Shown in pieces: positions 8,167 through 18,084 of a stretch of DNA of 56,546 nt. A program made the translations under genes and the position numbers. The notes under the pieces are model-generated. The model was given only the letters and a program-made list of their open reading frames with translations. It had not been told where the DNA came from and searched no databases. Positions within the stretch are counted from its first letter, which is position 1. Every line of letters begins with the position of its first letter. Source of the DNA: an uncultured Clostridia bacterium (GTDB lineage Bacteria > Bacillota > Clostridia > TANB77 > CAG-465); contig CANRLG010000007.1 of NCBI GenBank assembly GCA_947631415.1, forward strand, positions 1 to 56,546, given 5' to 3'.

Positions 8167-8826
8167 ATGAAAAGCAAAACTCTTATTAAAAAAATATTAT
8201 TTTTAAGCTTAATATTTGTATTAATGTTCATAAACTTTAGTTTCGTAGTAGCAGATTCTTGGGATGATGAAGCAAGAAATTGGTTTAGAGGTGGTGAAAC
8301 AAATACATATTTAGATGAAAATGTGTTATCAAGTATTGCAAGTTTGGTTGAGGTAGCAGGTACAGCGGTAATAGCGATAGCAACTGTAGTAGTTGGCATT
8401 AAATATGTACTTGGAAGTGTAACAGAAAAAGCGTCAGCAAAAGAAAATTTAATTACATTACTTGTAGCATGTATATTCTTTTTTGGATGGTCAAATATTA
8501 GAAGTATACTAATTACAGGTGTTACATTTACAAATAGTGGAACTGTTAGCAATATTGATGCAAATAATGCTGGAATTGGTGTTTTAAATGATAGAAATGG
8601 ATTTGAAGGAGCTTTTAAAAATGTATTTGGAATAGTATTAACAGTTGCACAAATAATTGCATTACTTGTAACTGTATATATGGGTGTAAAATACATATTT
8701 AGTGGAGCAGAAGGAAAAGCTAAATTAAAAGAAAAAGGTGTATCATATATAATTGGTATAATAATGATTTTTACAACACTAAACTTTATTAAATTTATTT
8801 CAGATGCTATCAATAATGCTTTTTAA
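8167..8826 (+). CDS. Double VirB2/TrbC-like pilin (two pilin units in one chain)
   Basis: Signal peptide, unit 1 VEVAGTAVIAIATVVVGIKYVLGSVTEKASAKENLITLLVACIFFFGW, unit 2 VFGIVLTVAQIIALLVTVYMGVKYIFSGAEGKAKLKEKGVSYIIGIIMIF. Confidence 0.65.
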   Translation: MKSKTLIKKILFLSLIFVLMFINFSFVVADSWDDEARNWFRGGETNTYLDENVLSSIASLVEVAGTAVIAIATVVVGIKYVLGSVTEKASAKENLITLLVACIFFFGWSNIRSILITGVTFTNSGTVSNIDANNAGIGVLNDRNGFEGAFKNVFGIVLTVAQIIALLVTVYMGVKYIFSGAEGKAKLKEKGVSYIIGIIMIFTTLNFIKFISDAINNAF

Positions 8827-8850
8827 ATAAAATATGAAATTCTATTTTAA

Positions 8851-8882
8851 ATCTAGTTATAGAAATATAGCTAGATTTTTTT
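8851..8882 (+). terminator. Hairpin after third pilin gene
   Basis: aaatctagttata-gaaa-tatagctagattt followed by T-run. Confidence 0.6.
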
Positions 8883-9084
8883 GTCTTTTTAATAGCAAAA
8901 GTTTGAAAAAATATAATTACTGTTATATAATTTTCTAGGAAATTCAATTTCAAATTTGATACAATAAAATTACAAAAATGTAAAAAAAGATAAAAAGCCC
9001 TTTTATATAAAGAAAAAAAAATAATACTATGATATAATTCTAAGTAATGATTAGGGCTTTTAATACTGAATTGGAGAGGTTTAT

Positions 9085-9762
9085 ATGAAGAAAAAAAAGA
9101 ATTTACTAGGAAAAATATTATCAATTGTTGTTTTATGTACTTTTTTTGTCGGAATGGCAAGTGTTGTCTATGCGGCAGGAGGTAGTGCTAATTCATTTTG
9201 GACACAGGCATCTGAGTGGTATAGCAATGGAAGTACTAATACATACCTAGATGAAAATGTGTTATCAAGCATTGCAAATTTAGTAGAAGTTGCAGGAACA
9301 GCGGTTATTGCAATAGCAACTGTTGTAATTGGTATAAAATATGTGCTTGGAAGTGTAACAGAAAAAGCATCAGCAAAAGAAAACCTTATTACACTTCTTG
9401 TAGCATGTGTATTTTTCTTTGGATGGTCAAATATCAGAAGCGTATTAATAACAGGTGTTTCATTTACTAATACTGGAACAGTTAGTAATCTAAATGGTCA
9501 ATCTACTTTATTTTTACTTAAAGGAAATCAAGACTCAATAGGTGGTGCTTTCCAAAGTGTATTTGGAATAGTACTAACAGTTGCACAAATAATTGCAATA
9601 ATTGTAACAGTATATATGGGCGTAAAATACATATTTAGTGGAGCAGAGGGAAAAGCTAAATTAAAAGAAAAAGGTATGTCATACGTAATTGGTATAATTT
9701 TAATATTTACAACTTTGAATTTTATTAAGTTTGTTTCAAAAGCAATTAATGCTGCTTTTTAG
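9085..9762 (+). CDS. Double VirB2/TrbC-like pilin, paralog of 8167-8826
   Basis: Near-identical pilin cores to the preceding gene, divergent N-terminus and central linker. Confidence 0.65.
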   Translation: MKKKKNLLGKILSIVVLCTFFVGMASVVYAAGGSANSFWTQASEWYSNGSTNTYLDENVLSSIANLVEVAGTAVIAIATVVIGIKYVLGSVTEKASAKENLITLLVACVFFFGWSNIRSVLITGVSFTNTGTVSNLNGQSTLFLLKGNQDSIGGAFQSVFGIVLTVAQIIAIIVTVYMGVKYIFSGAEGKAKLKEKGMSYVIGIILIFTTLNFIKFVSKAINAAF

Positions 9763-9782
9763 TTAAAATATGGAGGTAGAAT

Positions 9783-10214
9783 ATGGGAAGTACTTATACT
9801 GTACCGCGTAGTGCAAAAGGTGAGTCAAGAATATTTTATATTTTTAGTGTAAAATCTCTAGCGACTACTGCTGTGCTTGCAGTCCTTGGATGGTTTATAA
9901 CAAAACTAATTGGATTAATTATTCCTATGTCAATATGGCCAACACTAATTGTTGTAGTTTTATTTGGTGCTGTTGGATTTGCAATTGGTGCTGCTAAAAT
10001 ACCAGATAATCCAATAATGGGACCACTTCAAAAAGCTGGTGGTGAACAGATATTAGATATATTGATGAGAGTGTTTACTTTTAGAGGTAAAAAGAAGATG
10101 TATCTATATGGTATTAATAGAAAACCTGAATTGGATGAAAAAACAGGAAATTATAAAAGTAATGATAAGAATAAAGATATGATAACTAATATGATAAAAT
10201 TAGTTAAAAAATAA
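9783..10214 (+). CDS. PrgI/VirB3-like T4SS inner-membrane protein
   Basis: Short protein with N-terminal beta segment and two TMs, directly upstream of VirB4-like genes; YTVPRSAKGESRIFYIFSVKSLATTAVLAVLGWFI. Confidence 0.65.
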   Translation: MGSTYTVPRSAKGESRIFYIFSVKSLATTAVLAVLGWFITKLIGLIIPMSIWPTLIVVVLFGAVGFAIGAAKIPDNPIMGPLQKAGGEQILDILMRVFTFRGKKKMYLYGINRKPELDEKTGNYKSNDKNKDMITNMIKLVKK

Positions 10215-10229
10215 TTAGGGGGAAAATGT

Positions 10230-11915
10230 ATGTTGTCTAATGTAATTATTGCAATAGTATGCTTAATTATAGTTTTGATATTATTTGTTATAGTTTTAAT
10301 TTTAACTAGAACACCTAGAATTGTTTATAGAAATGCGCCTGGAATGGGAGATACTGTAACAAATGAGTTTGGTGAAACTGGTCATTTTGAGACAAATAAT
10401 CAAGGAAAGAAAGTTTTTGTAAAGGACGAAGGAAAAGGAAAAAAAGTTTCATTTGAATTTAATAGAGGAAGTTCAAGTTCTTCTTCAAAGGGTGGAATAA
10501 ACTTATCTGGTATTGGCTCAACAGCTAAGAAAGCGACTGGAGCTGCTGGTAGTGCTGCAAAGGGAATAGGAAAATCCTTTAATGATATTGATCGTTCAAC
10601 ACCTAGAGAAGATATCTTTAGATTTATGCAATTTGATAGAATTACAGATGGAATGATTGTACAAGCAGGTGGAAAAAAATATACTAAAGCTTTAAGATGT
10701 AAAGGAATTAACTATGACCTTATGTCTGAAGCAGAACAAATGGCTGTTGAACAAGGATTTATTACTTTTTTAAATACTTTAAAATATCCTATTCAACTAT
10801 ATGTTCAAGCACAAAATGTTAATTTAAAAGATACAATTGCAAAATATAAAACTAACACTCAACATTTTGAAGAAGAATATAATGAAATTAATAGAGAATA
10901 TACTAGACTTGCTAATTCATTTGACGTAGATGAAAAAGAACTTTCTGAAGTTTCAAAAGAAAGGGACAGTATTACTAACGTATATGAATATTCGAGAGAC
11001 ATTATAAAATATGTTGAAAAAATGCAATCTAATAAAAATATGCTTCAAAGAAGCTTTTATATTTTATTATCTTATACAACATCAGAAATAAATGCTTCAG
11101 ACAAATTTAATGAAGATGAAAAATTTGAAATGTGTTCTACAGAACTTACTACAAGATGTCAAGCAATTCAAAGTGCTTTAACATCATGCTCTGTAACAAG
11201 TGAAATTTTAAATTCAAATGATTTAGCTGAGTTATTGTACGCAGCATATAATAGAGATGATACAGGTTTAATAAGTGTTAAAGAAAGTCTTGAATCTGGA
11301 TTTTACAGATTATATTCTGTTTCTGAAGATGCTTTTGAAAAAGAACAAGATGAATTAGATCAATATATGCAAAATCAAGCAAAAATTAGAGCTCTTGAAG
11401 CAATAAAATATGCTATTGAAAATGATGAAATAAATACACCAGCTATGGATGAACTTGAAGAAGAAGAAGAAATAAGTAGAACAGCAACTAATATGGTAAA
11501 TGCTGAGGCTTTTCCAGATGAATTTAAGGATAAAGTAGATAAAAAGATACTAAATGATTATAGAGAAACTAAGAAAGAATTATTAGAAGAAGATAAAGAG
11601 CAAAAAGAAGTAATTAAAGAACAATTTGAAAATGATAGACCTGAACTTGAAAGGCTAAAACAAGAACCAAAACCTCGTGGTATTGAGCTAATTGAAAAAT
11701 CTGAAGAGTTAGCAAGACAAGAAAGACAAATGACTGCGTTTTCAGATGATGATATGCCAGAACAAGGATTTCCTACTGGTGTTAATAACCAACAAAATGA
11801 TGTTAAAAATGTTAATTCACAAACTTCATCACAGGAATCTCAAAATTCTGCTAATTCACAGGTAAATAATCCTGAATCAGAACCTGTTGAAACTGATGAG
11901 GATACTATGATATAG
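10230..11915 (+). CDS. Membrane-anchored protein with VirB4 N-terminal-like domain
   Basis: N-terminal TM, then DGMIVQAGGKKYTKALRCKGINYDLMSEAEQMAVEQGFITFLNTLKYPIQLYV and SFYILLSY, like VirB4/TraC N-terminal domains; no Walker motifs. Confidence 0.5.
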   Translation: MLSNVIIAIVCLIIVLILFVIVLILTRTPRIVYRNAPGMGDTVTNEFGETGHFETNNQGKKVFVKDEGKGKKVSFEFNRGSSSSSSKGGINLSGIGSTAKKATGAAGSAAKGIGKSFNDIDRSTPREDIFRFMQFDRITDGMIVQAGGKKYTKALRCKGINYDLMSEAEQMAVEQGFITFLNTLKYPIQLYVQAQNVNLKDTIAKYKTNTQHFEEEYNEINREYTRLANSFDVDEKELSEVSKERDSITNVYEYSRDIIKYVEKMQSNKNMLQRSFYILLSYTTSEINASDKFNEDEKFEMCSTELTTRCQAIQSALTSCSVTSEILNSNDLAELLYAAYNRDDTGLISVKESLESGFYRLYSVSEDAFEKEQDELDQYMQNQAKIRALEAIKYAIENDEINTPAMDELEEEEEISRTATNMVNAEAFPDEFKDKVDKKILNDYRETKKELLEEDKEQKEVIKEQFENDRPELERLKQEPKPRGIELIEKSEELARQERQMTAFSDDDMPEQGFPTGVNNQQNDVKNVNSQTSSQESQNSANSQVNNPESEPVETDEDTMI

Positions 11916-11930
11916 ATTATAATAATTTAT

Positions 11931-13955
11931 ATGGAGGATGATATTATAATGGCAAAATTATCAAGAAAAGAATTAAGAAAACAAAAAGAGGAGGAAGAAG
12001 CTAGAAAGAAAAATTCTTTAACTGAAAAAGGTGTTGATCAAGCCGATAATGAAATACGACATTTAGAGCTTAATAAATCTACTTTACAAGATTTAATTGC
12101 TCCATCTGGAATCGATGCTACTCATTTTGATTATTTAGAGATTTTTTCTAAGGTTTCAAGATTTGCTAGAAGTTTTTACGTAACAACATTACCTAGACAA
12201 GCTACATTTCCATATTTCTTGTCTGGACTATATGAATTTGGTGATGCAAATACTTCAGTTTATATAAATCCGATTGCTGAAAACTCATCAATTAATGATT
12301 TGAATAAAACAATTGTTGAACTTGAATCTGAAAGAGTTGTTGCAAATAATAGAGGAGATATAAATAGACTTTCAGTGCTTGGTACAAAACAAGCAGAAGC
12401 AGAGCAACTTAGAGACGAAATTGCAGCCGGATATAATAAATTATTTGATGCTACAATAATTTGTACTTTATTTGCGTATAGTAAAATGGATTTAGATAAA
12501 TTATCTGAATTGCTTGCAATGGAAGCTTCAAAATCTCAAATTGGTTTAAAAACTTGTTGGGCTTTACAAGAAGAAGCTTTTAAATCTAATTTGCCACTTA
12601 ATGATAATTTATTAACAAGAAAACATACTTTTGATAGAGGCTCTATGGCTACAGTTTTTCCTTTTGTAAATGCAGAAGCTGGTATGAGCACAGGTATACC
12701 AATTGGTATAAATAAACAAACTGGATTACCTTTAATATTTGATAATTTTAGTAGTACACTTACAAATTATAATATGATTATATTTGGTAAATCTGGTGCA
12801 GGAAAATCTGTTACTATCAAAACTATTATGGCAAGATCTGCTGTATTGATGAATGTTGAAAATCTAGTACTAGATGCTGAAGGTGAATATGTAGTAGTTT
12901 CTGAAGCTTTAAGAGGAATAAATGTTGACATTAGTCCAACTTCTGATACAATAATAAATATCTTTGATATTGAAACAGAGATTGTAAAAGATGAAATAAC
13001 AGGAAAAGATAGAGTTGAACTTAATGTTGAGAACAAAGTTGAAGATGTTACACAAGCTTTATTAACTATGGCAAGAGGTGCTACAAAATCTACTGAAGTT
13101 AATGAATTGACTAAGCAAATAATAGCTGAAATTGTTGCTGAAGAATATAAAGCTAGAGGTATTACATCTGATCCAGAATCTTTATATACTGAATCTGAGG
13201 ATGGACTAGGTAGAGTAAAAAAAGAAATGCCAACAATTACATCTTGGTATGATAGATTAGTTATAAAAAATGGTGAAAATACAATTGATACATATCAATA
13301 CCATTTTGATTACTTAGTTAAAGTTATGAAACAATACTGTAAGAAATTTAATGGTCAGATGGCTTATTTTGATGGACAATCTACATTTGAACTTATGGAA
13401 AGTTGTCCATTTATAAATATAAATATATCAAAACTAGAAGAAAGATTTGCAAGACCACTTGCACAGCAAATTCTTCTTTCATGGATTTGGGAAAAATATG
13501 TTAAAAAGAATTCAGAAGATAAGAAAAAAGCAAGATCTAAACGTGTGCTTGTTGATGAGGCTTGGATGCTTTTAGCATATCCTGAAGCCGTAGATTTCTT
13601 AAATACAATGGCAAGACGTGCCAGAAAAAGAAATGTTTCTCTTACTGTTGTATCACAGAAATTCCAAGACTTTTATGAAAATAAAGCTTGTCAAGCAGTT
13701 TTAACATCTGCTGAAACAAAACTATTTCTTGCACAAGATAAATCTGAAATTGAATATTTAAAAGAAGTATTTAAACTTAGTGAAGGTGAAGCTAATTTCT
13801 TAGTTACATGTTCACGTGGTGAAGGTTTAATAAAAATAGGCTATACATCAGCTGTTATTGCAATTAAACCTACACAAAAAGAATTTGAGTTTGTTGAAAC
13901 AAACCTACAAAAAATATTAGAAATGAAAAAGAAAAAAGCAGAAATAGCCGAATAG
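11931..13955 (+). CDS. VirB4-family T4SS ATPase
   Basis: Walker A IIFGKSGAGKSVTIKT; Walker B RVLVDEAWMLL; VTVVSQKF-type C-terminal motifs. Confidence 0.85.
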   Translation: MEDDIIMAKLSRKELRKQKEEEEARKKNSLTEKGVDQADNEIRHLELNKSTLQDLIAPSGIDATHFDYLEIFSKVSRFARSFYVTTLPRQATFPYFLSGLYEFGDANTSVYINPIAENSSINDLNKTIVELESERVVANNRGDINRLSVLGTKQAEAEQLRDEIAAGYNKLFDATIICTLFAYSKMDLDKLSELLAMEASKSQIGLKTCWALQEEAFKSNLPLNDNLLTRKHTFDRGSMATVFPFVNAEAGMSTGIPIGINKQTGLPLIFDNFSSTLTNYNMIIFGKSGAGKSVTIKTIMARSAVLMNVENLVLDAEGEYVVVSEALRGINVDISPTSDTIINIFDIETEIVKDEITGKDRVELNVENKVEDVTQALLTMARGATKSTEVNELTKQIIAEIVAEEYKARGITSDPESLYTESEDGLGRVKKEMPTITSWYDRLVIKNGENTIDTYQYHFDYLVKVMKQYCKKFNGQMAYFDGQSTFELMESCPFININISKLEERFARPLAQQILLSWIWEKYVKKNSEDKKKARSKRVLVDEAWMLLAYPEAVDFLNTMARRARKRNVSLTVVSQKFQDFYENKACQAVLTSAETKLFLAQDKSEIEYLKEVFKLSEGEANFLVTCSRGEGLIKIGYTSAVIAIKPTQKEFEFVETNLQKILEMKKKKAEIAE

Positions 13956-13969
13956 TTAGGAGGGATAAA

Positions 13970-15730
13970 ATGAAACTAAAAAAAATAGCTGTTTTTTTAC
14001 TTGTTATTGTTATAGTTAATTTTATCACACCTAATATTAATATTTTTGCAGCAATTAATGAAGATTACGGATCTCCTGGTGCTGAAATGAAAGATGAAGA
14101 AATAGGAAGTAATAGTACTGTTTTGAATTGGACAGCTGAAATTGCATATAATGTTGGTTCTGGTATTGAAGGTGTTGGTGCAAAGGTAATGCAATTATTT
14201 ACAGGTTCACATACATTTCCTTGGATTGATAAAATTATTTTTAATACAATACCAATTTTAGATATTAATTTCATTAATCCAGCAAATGGTTCATTTTTTA
14301 AAGATTCACATGGAAAACTTACTCTTGTTGGTGAAATGGTTAAAAAAATTTATTTTTCTATCCTTTCAATAGCTGTTGGTTTTTTAACAATATTGGTTTC
14401 TGTAGCAGGAATTAGATTAGCTATTTCATCCATTGGATCCGAAAAAGCAAGATATAAAGAAGCAATTAATTCTCTTGCAATATGTATTGTTTTAATTTTT
14501 GGCTTTCATTTTGTACTTTCGTTTTTATTTTTTGCAAATGAAAAAATGGTTGAAGTAGCAAGTTCAGTTTTGACAAAGCTTTTAAATGAAAAAGCTACTG
14601 CTGCAATTGAAAAAATGGAAGCAACAGAAGATGAAGATAATCCAAAAATTGTTAAAAATTTTTTCTTAGAAAATAATGATCAATGTTTTATAGGAAAAAT
14701 TCCTTTAATTGGTGGAGTATATCAAGCTTTTACAGATTTTGTTCATTCACTTGGTAATGTACTTGAAGCTGCAGGGAAAGCGATCATTTCATTTTTTACT
14801 GGAAAATCTGGAGAAGAGGAAGTTGTTGCTGGTGATGAGATAGAAGAATTATATCCTAATTTGAATGACTATAGCGAATATTTTTTAAGAATGGATAGAT
14901 ATGGAAATCCAAGAGATACTAAAGGATATACTGATGAAGAAATAACTTTAAGAACAAATGTTGGAGCTTATCTATTAAAAGATAAATTTTATAGAAAACA
15001 ATTTATGGATTGGGCTAATGGTACAGATGTGAATTCTCTTAGTGAAGGTGGAATTGGAGGAGTTTGTAGAAATGTACTGTTATTCGTAAATGACATATTT
15101 GGAGTTGCAGATAATGGTTACAAAAGTGCTAGAGGATTATTTACCTCTACAGCTCTGATTGTTCATGGATTTGAAGATGTTCAAGTACAAAGTACAGAGA
15201 GGGAAGCTTATGAGCATTTAACTCCTGAACAACAAGATCAGTTTAATAAAAATGAAGGAAAAGTCAGTGATTTTAAAACAGATTCTATATATTATACTGA
15301 TATGATAAAATCTACAGAAGATTATTATAATTATGTAGAAGAAGCAAATTTAAGACTCAATAATGCTGAAAAGATTGAAGATAAAAAACAAAGAGAGTTT
15401 GAAGAAACAGTTGCACATTTAGACATTTTATATGCAAATGCATATTTTAAATATGTGTATCAAGGAGAAGATAAACCTAAAATTCAACCAAATGAATTAA
15501 TAAATGGATTAGGTGAATATTTTAAACAGCAATCATGGTATGTTGATTTAGATTCTGGTGGATGGGCTCCTAAATACATTAATCCTGTTGCAGCTATTGC
15601 TTATACTATTTTGGTGGTACAATCTTTAATTTTATTATTGGCATATATAAAAAGATTTTTCTATGTAGTGATATTATCTTTAATGGCACCTTTCGTAATG
15701 ATATATGATTTTGCCAAAAAGATAATGTAA
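13970..15730 (+). CDS. VirB6/TrbL-like polytopic membrane protein (paralog 1)
   Basis: Signal peptide, FPWIDKIIFNTIPILDINFINP signature, TMs, C-terminal AYIKRFFYVVILSLMAPFVMIYDF. Confidence 0.6.
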   Translation: MKLKKIAVFLLVIVIVNFITPNINIFAAINEDYGSPGAEMKDEEIGSNSTVLNWTAEIAYNVGSGIEGVGAKVMQLFTGSHTFPWIDKIIFNTIPILDINFINPANGSFFKDSHGKLTLVGEMVKKIYFSILSIAVGFLTILVSVAGIRLAISSIGSEKARYKEAINSLAICIVLIFGFHFVLSFLFFANEKMVEVASSVLTKLLNEKATAAIEKMEATEDEDNPKIVKNFFLENNDQCFIGKIPLIGGVYQAFTDFVHSLGNVLEAAGKAIISFFTGKSGEEEVVAGDEIEELYPNLNDYSEYFLRMDRYGNPRDTKGYTDEEITLRTNVGAYLLKDKFYRKQFMDWANGTDVNSLSEGGIGGVCRNVLLFVNDIFGVADNGYKSARGLFTSTALIVHGFEDVQVQSTEREAYEHLTPEQQDQFNKNEGKVSDFKTDSIYYTDMIKSTEDYYNYVEEANLRLNNAEKIEDKKQREFEETVAHLDILYANAYFKYVYQGEDKPKIQPNELINGLGEYFKQQSWYVDLDSGGWAPKYINPVAAIAYTILVVQSLILLLAYIKRFFYVVILSLMAPFVMIYDFAKKIM

Positions 15731-15750
15731 GAAAGGAGATTAGAAATAAA

Positions 15751-16698
15751 ATGATAAATAAAAAAAGAAAGTTTTTTGCTTTGTTATTTGTTTGTTTTAT
15801 GTTGATAGAAACTTTTCTTTCTTTAGCTAGTTCAGATATTTATGCTGACATTAACCATGAATATGGAACACCAGGTGCAAGCATGGATGAAAAAGTTATG
15901 GATGAAAAAAGCGATGAAGGGCCAAGTTTGATGGGACTATTGGGAAGTTTTGTAGTAGCTATTGGAAGATTAATTCAAACACTTGTCGCATGGCTTGTAA
16001 ATTTAGTTGCTACCATGTCATCAAATGATCCTAAGGCTTTATTTCCATGGGCTGATCAAATTATATTTAATGCTATACCTATTCTTGATGTTAATTTTAT
16101 TAATCCAGCAGAAGGATCATTACTTATGAAAGATGGAGGAGATTATACTACAATAGGACAAATAGTTAGAAATATTTATTTTACAGGGCTTTCAATTGGA
16201 CTTAGTTTTATGACTATAGTAGTAGCAGTTTTGGCAATAAAACTAGCTATTTCATCAATCGGTTCACAAAAAGCAAAATACAAAGAAGCTATTATAACTT
16301 GGGCAACTGCATTGGTTCTTTTATTTGGAATGCATTATCTGTTATCTTTTGTTTTCTTTATGAATGAAAGTTTAGTTAATGTTGCAAGTAAAATAGTTGT
16401 TTCAGCTACAAGTGGAGATGGTACAAGTTTTACAATAGGCGGTGGCACTGTGGAAAAAGGTGGAATTGTTTCATCAATGGGTGAGTATTTTTATAAACAA
16501 GCAACTGATGGAGCGTCTGGTTTACTTAAAATAGCACAAACTAGACCTATTCCAGCAGCTTTATATTTGATATTTGTTGTACAATCACTTATCTTTTTAT
16601 TTGCATATTTTAAAAGATTCTTTTATGTAATAGTATTATCATTATTAGCACCGTATGTGGTTATATATGACTTCTTTACGAAATCATTTTCAATATAA
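15751..16698 (+). CDS. VirB6/TrbL-like membrane protein (paralog 2, N-terminal half)
   Basis: FPWADQIIFNAIPILDVNFINP; LAISSIGSQKAKYKEAIITWATALVLLFGMHYLLSF. Confidence 0.6.
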   Translation: MINKKRKFFALLFVCFMLIETFLSLASSDIYADINHEYGTPGASMDEKVMDEKSDEGPSLMGLLGSFVVAIGRLIQTLVAWLVNLVATMSSNDPKALFPWADQIIFNAIPILDVNFINPAEGSLLMKDGGDYTTIGQIVRNIYFTGLSIGLSFMTIVVAVLAIKLAISSIGSQKAKYKEAIITWATALVLLFGMHYLLSFVFFMNESLVNVASKIVVSATSGDGTSFTIGGGTVEKGGIVSSMGEYFYKQATDGASGLLKIAQTRPIPAALYLIFVVQSLIFLFAYFKRFFYVIVLSLLAPYVVIYDFFTKSFSI

Positions 16699-16712
16699 AA
16701 GGAGGATTATTC

Positions 16713-18032
16713 ATGAAAAAAGGAATATTCGGAAATTGGTTTAGAGAATTAGCAACTTTAATATTTACTCAAACTGTTCAAGCTTTTTTGCTTGCAGTTG
16801 TAATGACTATTGTTGTAAGCGCAATGGAAGCTGGAACAGATGGATCGGGAACTAATTATGCAGCAGGTATGCTTGCTATAATTGCATTATCTCAATTTGG
16901 AAAAATAGAACTTCTCGTAAAAAATATTTTTGGAGTTACATCACAATATGGTGGTGGAATGGATTCTGGAAGAGGTGGCTTTACTGCCATGAAAGCATTG
17001 GCTATGAGGGGTGCTAGATCTACATTTGATAATGGTAAAAAATTTATTGGTGGTGCAAAAGATGCAATTTCATCTCAAGCAAAAATTGCTAATCTTAATA
17101 GAGAAAAGAAAAATTTAGGTTTAGAGTCTGCTAGAGATAGTTTAAATCAGGATTTAAATGGTGGAACATCAAGCAATAATGATCAATTAAATTCTCCAAA
17201 TGAAAAAGAAGATCTAAAACAATTACCAAAAGCTGGAAATAACGATAATAATGGAAATAATGAAAATAATAAAGATGATGGTGGAAATGTAATTTCTGGT
17301 TCAGCAGGTTTAAATAATATTGATCTATCTGGTTTAATAGCTGCACTTAATGAAAATACTAGAAATCTACAACAACAAAATGGAAAACTTAATAGTGATG
17401 GTACTGAAAAAACTAAGCAACAAGAAATTCAAGAAAAAATTGAAGCTGAGAAACATAGACGTAATCAAGGTCTAAAAAATATGGCTTCAGGTGTTGCTGA
17501 AACTGTTGGAGCTGTTGGTGGAGCAGCTGCTGGTGGTGTAATTGGTTTAGCCACTGGAAATACAATTGAAGGTATAGGAGCAGGAGCAGGTTTAGGTGAT
17601 ACACTTGGCAAAATGTCTGTTGGTGCTGTTTCAGGTACTATTTCTGGTACTAAAAATGTAGTTAAGGGAGTTCACGATCATAATACTGAAAAAAATGAAA
17701 TAGAAGAAAAAAGAAAAGTTATTATTGAGGATATTAATGAGAAAATTAAAGAAATTGATGGAAATACATATAGAGCAGAAATTCAAGGGGGAACAAGTGG
17801 TAAAGTTGCTGATGCCGTAGCAAAAGATAAGGCTCAACAGTCTATTAATAAAGCCAAAGATGCATATCAAAATACAGTTTATAAAACTACAAAACATACA
17901 ACTATAGCTGGAAATATTGCGGGAAAGGCAAAAGATGGAGCTTCTAAAGTTGCAAATAAAACTCCAGTTGCAAAAAATTTTACAAAAAAAGGCAAAACAG
18001 ATAGAGCTTTTAAAGATATTGGCAATTTGTAA
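16713..18032 (+). CDS. VirB6/TrbL-like C-terminal half with Gly-rich/coiled tail
   Basis: NWFRELATLIFTQTVQAFLLAVVMTIVV...LLVKNIFGVTS aligns to the C-terminal part of the 983-aa protein at 28466. Confidence 0.6.
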   Translation: MKKGIFGNWFRELATLIFTQTVQAFLLAVVMTIVVSAMEAGTDGSGTNYAAGMLAIIALSQFGKIELLVKNIFGVTSQYGGGMDSGRGGFTAMKALAMRGARSTFDNGKKFIGGAKDAISSQAKIANLNREKKNLGLESARDSLNQDLNGGTSSNNDQLNSPNEKEDLKQLPKAGNNDNNGNNENNKDDGGNVISGSAGLNNIDLSGLIAALNENTRNLQQQNGKLNSDGTEKTKQQEIQEKIEAEKHRRNQGLKNMASGVAETVGAVGGAAAGGVIGLATGNTIEGIGAGAGLGDTLGKMSVGAVSGTISGTKNVVKGVHDHNTEKNEIEEKRKVIIEDINEKIKEIDGNTYRAEIQGGTSGKVADAVAKDKAQQSINKAKDAYQNTVYKTTKHTTIAGNIAGKAKDGASKVANKTPVAKNFTKKGKTDRAFKDIGNL

Positions 18033-18051
18033 TTATTTGAGAAAGGAGAGT

Positions 18052-18081
18052 ATGAATTTTTATATAAAAATCATACTGTGA
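18052..18081 (+). CDS. Possible 9-aa leader peptide (MNFYIKIIL)
   Basis: Immediately after gaaaggag RBS; stop codon 3 nt before the next start (18085). Confidence 0.3.
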   Translation: MNFYIKIIL

Positions 18082-18084
18082 TTT

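Noticed and set aside
8148-8813. 221-aa minus-strand ORF opposite a double pilin
   Set aside because: Shadow ORF created by low stop density opposite hydrophobic coding sequence; no RBS or family.
17131-17604. Minus-strand Leu/His/Gln-rich ORFs (71 and 63 aa)
   Set aside because: Composition reflects reverse complement of AT-rich Asn/Gly/Gln repeats in the VirB6-like tail; not real proteins.
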